Part shown: positions 7,960 through 12,500 of the stretch, piece by piece
Numbering within the stretch: position 1 is the stretch's first letter
Layout of the letters: every line of letters starts with the position of its first letter
From: Stramonita haemastoma
Taxonomy: Eukaryota; Mollusca; Gastropoda; Neogastropoda; Muricidae
DNA: 12,500 nucleotides
NCBI GenBank assembly: GCA_030674155.1
Contig: CM060322.1
Location: 60,646,678-60,659,177 of the forward strand
Direction: 5' to 3'
Program-made: the position numbers and the translations under genes
The notes under the pieces: generated by a model
The model's input: only the letters and a program-made list of their open reading frames with translations
Told to the model about the DNA's origin: nothing
Database searches by the model: none

Positions 7960-8423
7960 TGATGATGATTCATGATGGACAGAATGATGGACCAAGCAGC
8001 TGTCAGTCAGTGGTATGTAGTTATTAGTCCAAGCGATGATGCTACGACCATTGTCAAGCAAACAACGAACAAAGAAAGAAAAGAACACCCACAAAAAGAA
8101 AGGGCTCCCTCCCTCTCTCTCCCTCCCTCCCTATCTTCCTCCTCCCTCCCTGCCCCATAAGTACATCATTTAAAAGCAGTGCACCTTTGACCACTTATTT
8201 GTTTTGGATGAAATGAATAGTCTTCTCTTCTTTTGTTCTGATGAAATGAATCATTTTGCCTTCTTCTTTACCCCCTCCCTCCCTTTATGTTGTTGTTTTA
8301 TTTGATTAGTTTGTTTTTTCTGGGTTGTTGTTGGTTGGTTGTTTGTTTTTAAAATTAGTTTTATTTTTTTCAATATTTTACTATTTTGCGAGCATTGAGA
8401 AAATATTGAAGACAATGTTTTTG
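7957..8423. other. Unique then T-rich sequence, no gene seen
   Basis: A short unique stretch (7960-8095), a CT-rich block (8105-8155), then T-rich DNA with GTT/TTG runs (8290-8385). GATGAAATGAAT occurs twice, about 32 bp apart near 8207 and 8239, the remnant of a short duplication. Nothing coding is supported. Confidence 0.65.
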
Positions 8424-8902
8424 ACGTCTGTTGGCCCAGTGTGTTGTCTGTTGGCCTGTGTTGCTTGGCTGTGTGTTGTCTGTTGGCCTGTGTGTTGTTG
8501 TTGCTGCGTGTTGTCCGTTGGCTTGGTGTTGTCTGTTGGCCTGTGTGTTGTCTGTTGGCCTGTGTGTTGTCTGTTGGCTTGTGGTGTTGTTGTATGGCTT
8601 GTGTGTTGTCTGTTGGCCTGTGTGTGTTGTTCCTTGTGTTGGCTTGTGTGTTTGGCTTGTGTGTATGTCCGTTGGCCTGTGTGTTGTCTGTTGGCCTGTG
8701 TGTTGTCTGTTGGCCTGTGTGTTGTTGTCCTGTTGGCCTGTGTGTTGTCTGTTGGCTGTGTGTTGTCTGTTGGCCTGTGTGTTGTCCGTTGGCCTGTGTG
8801 TTGTCCTGTTGGCCTGTGTGTTGTTGTTGGCCTGTGTGTTGTCTGTTGGCCTGTGTGTTGTGTTTTTGGCCTGTCTGTTGGCCTGTGTGTTGTCAGACTT
8901 CT
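8424..8902. repeat. 19-bp minisatellite TGTTGGCCTGTGTGTTGTC
   Basis: About 25 units of 19 bp, many identical, with shorter variants lacking TGTC or carrying GTTGTTG or CCGTTGG. The spread of length and point variants is heaviest near 8580-8660. Since 19 is not a multiple of three, the array reads through all frames, and the absence of stops makes several overlapping Cys/Val/Leu-rich open frames that mimic membrane proteins. None is credible. Confidence 0.96.
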
Positions 8903-8963
8903 GTTGGCTGGGCAATTCTCCAGCAACACTCTGACCACTGGTGCTTACGCTGAATCTGCCTGG

Positions 8964-9232
8964 AACCTGACATGTGTAGTATTTGCCTGCTGCAGAAGGA
9001 TTGTACGACACTTGGTAGTATTCCTGCAGCAAAGAAACTGAACATGGTTATTTCCTGCGCAATAGGAAACTGAACATGGTAGTATTTCCTGCAGCAGAAG
9101 GAAACTGAACATGTAGTATTTCCTGCAGCAGAGGAAACTGAACATGATAGTATTTCCTGCAGCAGAGGAAACTGAACATGATAGTATTTCCTGCAGCATC
9201 AGGAAACTGAACATGGTATTAACTATTTCCTG
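8964..9232. repeat. 34-bp minisatellite with internal hairpin
   Basis: Six clear units start GAAACTGAACATG (first at about 9025), with two diverged units upstream from about 8964. The unit is 33-36 bp. Most contain TTTCCTGCAGCAGAGGAAA, where TTTCCT pairs with AGGAAA across the unit boundary around a seven-base loop. The last unit reads TTTCCTGTTGATC and ends the array. Not coding. Confidence 0.93.
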
Positions 9233-9430
9233 TTGATCTCACCTGCTTTTTTTTCAACTGGAGTTGTTCCCACATTCTGTTCCCAGTGGCGATGGGTGAT
9301 GGGGGATTGGGGGTGGCAGGAAGGATTATAGAGGAAGCAGACGTCAGACGTCCTTTAATCAGCACTGTTGATAGAGACTGAAGCAGGTAGTCAGTCACAA
9401 ACAACAAGGTGGCCACGAAAGAAGGGATGA
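9233..9430. other. Unique spacer between minisatellites
   Basis: About 200 bp with a short T run at 9247, a G-rich stretch (9295-9318) and GACGTCAGACGTC at about 9341. No gene or element is recognised. Confidence 0.6.
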
Positions 9431-10425
9431 ATGAATGGACCCTAGCACACAGGGAGGGAGGGAGGAACCCTAGCACACAGGGAGGGAGGGAGGGAGGGAG
9501 GGAGCCTAGCACACAGGTAGGGAGGGAGCCTAGCACACAGGGGGGAGGGACCCTACTAGCACACAGGGATGGAGGGACCCTACTAGCACACAGGGAGGGA
9601 GGGACCCTACTAGCACACAGGGAGGGAGGTACCCTAGCTCACAGGGAGGGAGGGACCCTACTAGCACACAGGGAGGGAGGGACCCTACTACCACACAGGG
9701 AGGGAGGGACCCTAGCTCACAGGGAGGAGGGACCCTAGCTCACAGGGAGGGAGAGACCCTAGCACACAGGGAGGGAGGGACCCTAGCACACAGGGAGGGA
9801 GGGACCCTAGCACACAGGGAGGGAGGGACCCTACTAGCACACAGGGAGGGAGGGACCCTACTAGCACACAGGGAGGGAGGGACCCTACTAGCACACAGGG
9901 AGGGAGGGACCCTACTAGCAACAGGGAGGGAGGGACCCTAGCACACAGGGAGGGAGGGAGGGACCATAGCACACACGGAGGGAGGGACCCTAGCACACAG
10001 GGAAGGAGGGAGGGACCCTAGCACACAGGGAGGGAGGGAGGGACCCTAGCACACAGGGAGGGAGGGAGGGACCCTAGCACACATGGAGGGAGGGACCCTA
10101 GCACACAGGGAGGGAGGGACCCTAGCTCACAGGGAGGGAGGGACCCTAGCACACAGGGAGGGAGGGACCCTAGCACACAGGGAGGGAGGGACCCTAGCAC
10201 ACAGGGAGGAGGGAGGGAGGGACCCCAGCACACAGGGAGGGAGGGACCCCAGCAGGGAGGGAGGGACCCTAGCACACAGGGAGGGAGGGACCCCAGAAGG
10301 GAGGGAGGGACCCTAGTACACAGGGAGGGAGGGACCCTAGCTCACATAGAGGGAGGGAGGGAACCCAGCACACAGGGAGGGAGGGACCCGAGCACACAGG
10401 GAGGGAGGGAGGGACCCTAGCAGAC
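9431..10425. repeat. G-rich 24/27/28-bp minisatellite (~40 units)
   Basis: The core unit CCCTAGCACACAGGGAGGGA plus GGGA is 24 bp. A 27-bp form carries an extra CTA (CCCTACTAGCACACAGGG), common at 9550-9920. A 28-bp form carries an extra GGGA, seen at 9480-9500, 9940-10080 and near the right end. Point variants include AGCTCACAGG and CCCCAGCA. Every unit has three or more GGG runs one base apart, and CCCT can pair with AGGG across AGCACAC. Clustering of length classes shows local homogenisation. Open frames here are artefacts of units divisible by three. Confidence 0.96.
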
Positions 10426-10837
10426 AGTTCCCATCACTGACGTCAAACCCCGCCAACAGGATTTTCAGTTCCGGTGTGAGTAATGGGTAAAGAGGAAGGG
10501 GGAGCACCCGGAGCAGGTTGTTTGTAACTGATCCTGGGATGGGGGAGGGGGTGGAGGTGGCAGTGTAGAAATGAGGGAAGGGGAGGGGGGGGGCAGAGAA
10601 GAGGAGTTTAATGACTTGCCTTGCTCGTTAAGCCGGCAAGACAAAGGGTCTGCCCTGCCTGCCTGCCTGCCTCACATCTTTAACCCAGTTTCCACTGCAC
10701 AGGCCGCGCACTTGCAACCCCCCCCCTCCCCCATCCCTGCTCACTCCCTCTTCTCCCATCCTCTCTTACCCCCCCCCCAACTCCCCCTTCACCTCTTTAC
10801 TTCACTGTTAGCAGCGCTGTGAAAGGCGCAACAGTAA
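10426..10837. other. Mixed sequence, possible retroposon 3' end
   Basis: G-rich (10540-10595) and C-rich (10709-10785) homopolymer-like tracts, four CTGC units near 10653, and a palindromic TGACGTCA at 10438-10445. The last part, GCAGCGCTGTGAAAGGCGC (10812-10830) then AACAGTAAAG, resembles 3' ends of some invertebrate retroposons and leads straight into the GATA array, so it may be a tail whose repeat expanded. An 83-codon frame at 10571-10822 has no domain. No gene is supported. Confidence 0.5.
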
Positions 10838-10839
10838 AG

Positions 10840-10884
<45 letters not shown>

Positions 10885-10973
10885 CATAGATAGATAGATA
10901 GATAGATAGATCATAGATAGATAGATAGATAGATAGATCATAGATAGATAGATAGATAGATCATAGATAGATC

Positions 10974-11007
<34 letters not shown>

Positions 11008-11038
11008 CATAGATAGATAGATCATAGATAGATAGATC

Positions 11039-11080
<42 letters not shown>

Positions 11081-11249
11081 CATAGATAGATAGATCATAG
11101 AGAGATAGATAGACAGATCAAAGATAGATAGATAGATAGATCAAAGATAGATAGATAGATCATAGATAGATCATAGATAGATAGATCATAGATAGATAGA
11201 TAGATCATAGATAGATAGATAGATAGATAGATATATAGATAGATAGATC

Positions 11250-11308
<59 letters not shown>
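10838..11308. repeat. GATA tetranucleotide array with TCATAGATA punctuations
   Basis: About 470 bp of AGAT units broken by repeated ATCATAGAT interruptions at irregular spacing (first at about 10885). Less common variants are CAAAG (11118, 11144), GAGAGATAG (11099) and ATATATAG (11231). The uninterrupted block 11251-11308 is the longest. Recurrence of the same interruption means multi-unit blocks were copied, not only single tetramers. Confidence 0.96.
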
Positions 11309-11309
<1 letters not shown>

Positions 11310-11310
11310 A

Positions 11311-11350
<40 letters not shown>
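11309..11350. repeat. TATC arm forming inverted repeat with GATA array
   Basis: Immediately after GATAGATAAA the motif flips to TATC and runs uninterrupted for 40 bp. It is a perfect reverse complement of the last 40 bp of the GATA block, with an AA centre, giving a potential 40-bp hairpin. The junction also borders the 33-bp minisatellite. Confidence 0.95.
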
Positions 11351-11894
11351 AATGTAGGATTGAAGTATTGTGGGAAGTGTAGCAATGTAGGATTGAAGGA
11401 ATGTGAGTAGTATAGCAATGTACGATTGAAGTATTGTGAGTGGTATAGCAATGTAGGATTGAAGGAATGTGAGTAGTATAGCAATGTAGGATTGAAGTAT
11501 TGTGAGTAGTATAGCAATGTAGGATTGAAGTATTGTGAGTAGTATAGCAATGTAGGATTGAAGTATTGTGAGTAGTATAGCAATGTAGGATTGAAGTATT
11601 GTGAGTAGTATAGCAATGTAGGATTGAAGTATTGTGAGTAGTATAGCAATGTAGGATTGAAGTATTGTGAGTGGTATAGCAATGTAGGATTGAAGTATTG
11701 TGAGTAGTATAGCAGTGTAGGATTGAAGTATTGTGAGTGGTATAGCAATGTAGGATTGAAGTATTGTGAGTAGTATAGCAGTGTAGGATTGAAGTATTGT
11801 GAGTGGTATAGCAATGTAGGATTGAAGTATTGTGAGTGGTATAGCAATGTAGGATTGAAGTATTGTGAGTAGTATAGCAGTGTAGGATTGAAGT
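11351..11894. repeat. 33-bp minisatellite (16.5 units)
   Basis: Units of 33 bp start at 11351 and every 33 bp to 11879; spacing is exact throughout. Each begins AATGTAGGATTGAAGTATTG, with variants at three places: AATG or AGTG at the start, GAAGGAATG in units 2 and 4, and GAGTAG or GAGTGG before TATAGC. Because 33 is divisible by three, two reverse-strand frames stay open across the whole array, so the long frames (one over 240 codons) are not evidence of coding. Confidence 0.97.
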
Positions 11895-11953
11895 GAAGTA
11901 CCGTTTTGCAAGCTGTCAAAGTCTTGAACTTGGGAGGGGGGGGGGGGGAGAGG
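11895..11953. other. Short spacer with poly-G run
   Basis: GTACCGTTTTGCAAGCTGTC and an interrupted G run (about 11933-11955) join the minisatellite to the SINE. The G run immediately precedes the SINE 5' end. Confidence 0.7.
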
Positions 11954-12150
11954 GGCTTGATGGCCCACTGGTTAGAATATTGTGCTCTCATCTGAGAAGA
12001 ACCGAGGGCCTGGATTTCAGTCTCCACTACAGGGTCCGTTCGAGAGTTATTTTGCTTGAAACAAATTTCACAAAACTGCATATACACAGGGACTGGGTGT
12101 AAAAAGAAGCACAGGAATGCTTATTCCATCACCCTTGAAATAAAAGAATA
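11954..12150 (+). mobile_element. Short tRNA-derived SINE with hairpin 3' tail
   Basis: The head has an A box, TGGCCCACTGG (11961-11971), and a decayed B box in GGATTTCAGTCTCC (12012-12025). After a short linker it joins TTTCACAAAACTGCATATAC, then GGGACTGGGTGT, an A run, the hairpin AAGCA-CAGGAA-TGCTT (12107-12122), ATCACCCTTGAAATAAAAG and an A-rich tail. The tail and its lead-in match the minus-strand SINE at 1460-1795. The middle domain of that element is missing, so this copy is internally deleted or a shorter subfamily. No clear target-site duplication. Confidence 0.85.
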
Positions 12151-12265
12151 AGAATAAACGAAAGAAAAAGAAGAAATCACAAGTGCCAAAAGCTCCACTG
12201 CCCTTCAGGAAAGTCCATTGGAAGAGATTATAAAGGCGGGTCTCTTCAATGAAGGTAGCGGTAAT
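12151..12265. other. A-rich SINE trailer and short unique stretch
   Basis: GAAT/GAAA-rich sequence follows the SINE tail to about 12178, then about 85 bp of mixed sequence. No gene is seen. Confidence 0.6.
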
Positions 12266-12500
12266 GCAGCTGTGGTATGAAGGACACACTTACACAAAAT
12301 ACAGCTATAGTGAACAGACGTTAAATACAAGAACAGAATACAGCCTGTGACTACAGATGGAAGGGCACACTGACACAGAATACAAACTGTGACTACAGAT
12401 GGAAGGCACACTGACACAGAATACAGCCTGTGACTACAGATGGAAGGGCACACATACTGACACAGAATACAGCTTGTGACTACAGATTGAAGGGCACACT
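12266..12500. repeat. 42-bp minisatellite running off the window
   Basis: CAGAATACAGCCTGTGACTA units repeat with ACAGATGGAAGGGCACAC between them. The GAATAC landmark is at 12336, 12378, 12419 and 12465 (spacings 42, 41 and 46). Diverged units precede these from about 12266. The 46-bp spacing comes from an extra ACAT. The array continues past the right edge, so the copy number is unknown. The reverse-strand frame is periodic and not credible. Confidence 0.92.

Noticed and set aside
7157..8094. Ser/Leu-rich reverse frames and Arg/Glu-rich forward frames over 200 codons
   Set aside because: Purine-rich low-complexity DNA without stops on either strand; mutually overlapping and without domains.
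8325..9041. Cys/Val/Leu/Trp-rich frames resembling multi-pass membrane proteins, and a Thr/Gln/Asn-rich reverse frame
   Set aside because: All come from the 19-bp minisatellite read in every frame; three plus-strand and two minus-strand frames are open together.
10438..10445. TGACGTCA, a perfect cAMP-response-element palindrome
   Set aside because: A single 8-bp match in 12.5 kb is not unlikely by chance, and no promoter or gene is adjacent.
8424..11894. CRISPR-like regular repeats
   Set aside because: Units are directly contiguous with no unique spacers, and the composition and SINEs indicate an animal genome.
11338..12087. 249-codon reverse frame with an 11-residue repeat
   Set aside because: The 33-bp unit is divisible by three and a second frame is equally open. 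The N-terminal part crosses a SINE and a poly-C run. Repeat artefact.

Overview
This is repeat-dense nuclear DNA from an animal, and I find no protein-coding gene I can support. The likeliest source is an invertebrate, and a mollusc (perhaps a gastropod) is my best guess. That guess rests on the tRNA-headed SINEs, one of which carries a 5S-rRNA-like promoter block, and on retroposon 3' tails of a style I associate with gastropod genomes. It is recognition from memory, not proof. By my own coordinates, roughly half the window is tandem repeat. Every long open frame lies in a tandem array or a purine-rich microsatellite, is usually open in more than one frame, and is best read as an artefact of repeat periodicity.

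Layout, left to right. 1-459 is a 34-bp minisatellite, then a short SINE-like fragment with a tRNA B box (460-640), then a 5-bp CACAC-type satellite (641-1345). 1382-1939 is a minus-strand tRNA-headed SINE sitting between two GA tracts, followed by a GAAT tract. 1940-4743 holds three more minus-strand retroposon 3' ends of the same tail family. Two of these (2226 on, 4476 on) share a body of about 260 bp, and the first leads into a tandem array of units of about 300 bp. Microsatellites (CA, GA, poly-G), a 17-bp minisatellite and short unique stretches lie between them. 4744-4987 is a compound GA/GACA/CA microsatellite. 5007-5138 is a 66-bp duplication.

5438-5732 is a complete plus-strand SINE with target-site duplications. 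Its head joins a tRNA A box to a block matching the 5S rRNA internal promoter at native spacing. 5744-6797 is mostly AT-rich unique DNA with a degenerate repeat, and 6798-6868 is a fifth tail copy. 6960-7956 is purine-rich simple sequence with a near-perfect 111-bp tandem duplication. 8424-8902 (19-bp unit), 8964-9232 (34-bp unit with an internal hairpin) and 9431-10425 (24/27/28-bp G-rich unit) are minisatellites. 10838-11350 is a GATA array ending in an inverted TATC arm, 11351-11894 a 33-bp minisatellite, 11954-12150 a short plus-strand SINE of the same tail family, and 12266-12500 a 42-bp minisatellite running off the window.

The unifying observation is a retroposon 3'-tail family seen six times on both strands. 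It has a hairpin kept in most copies (one showing compensatory changes), a second hairpin in only some copies, and a different simple repeat abutting most copies. The SINEs presumably share this tail with a partner LINE that is not in the window. No multi-gene system, CRISPR array, rRNA gene or functional tRNA gene is present.
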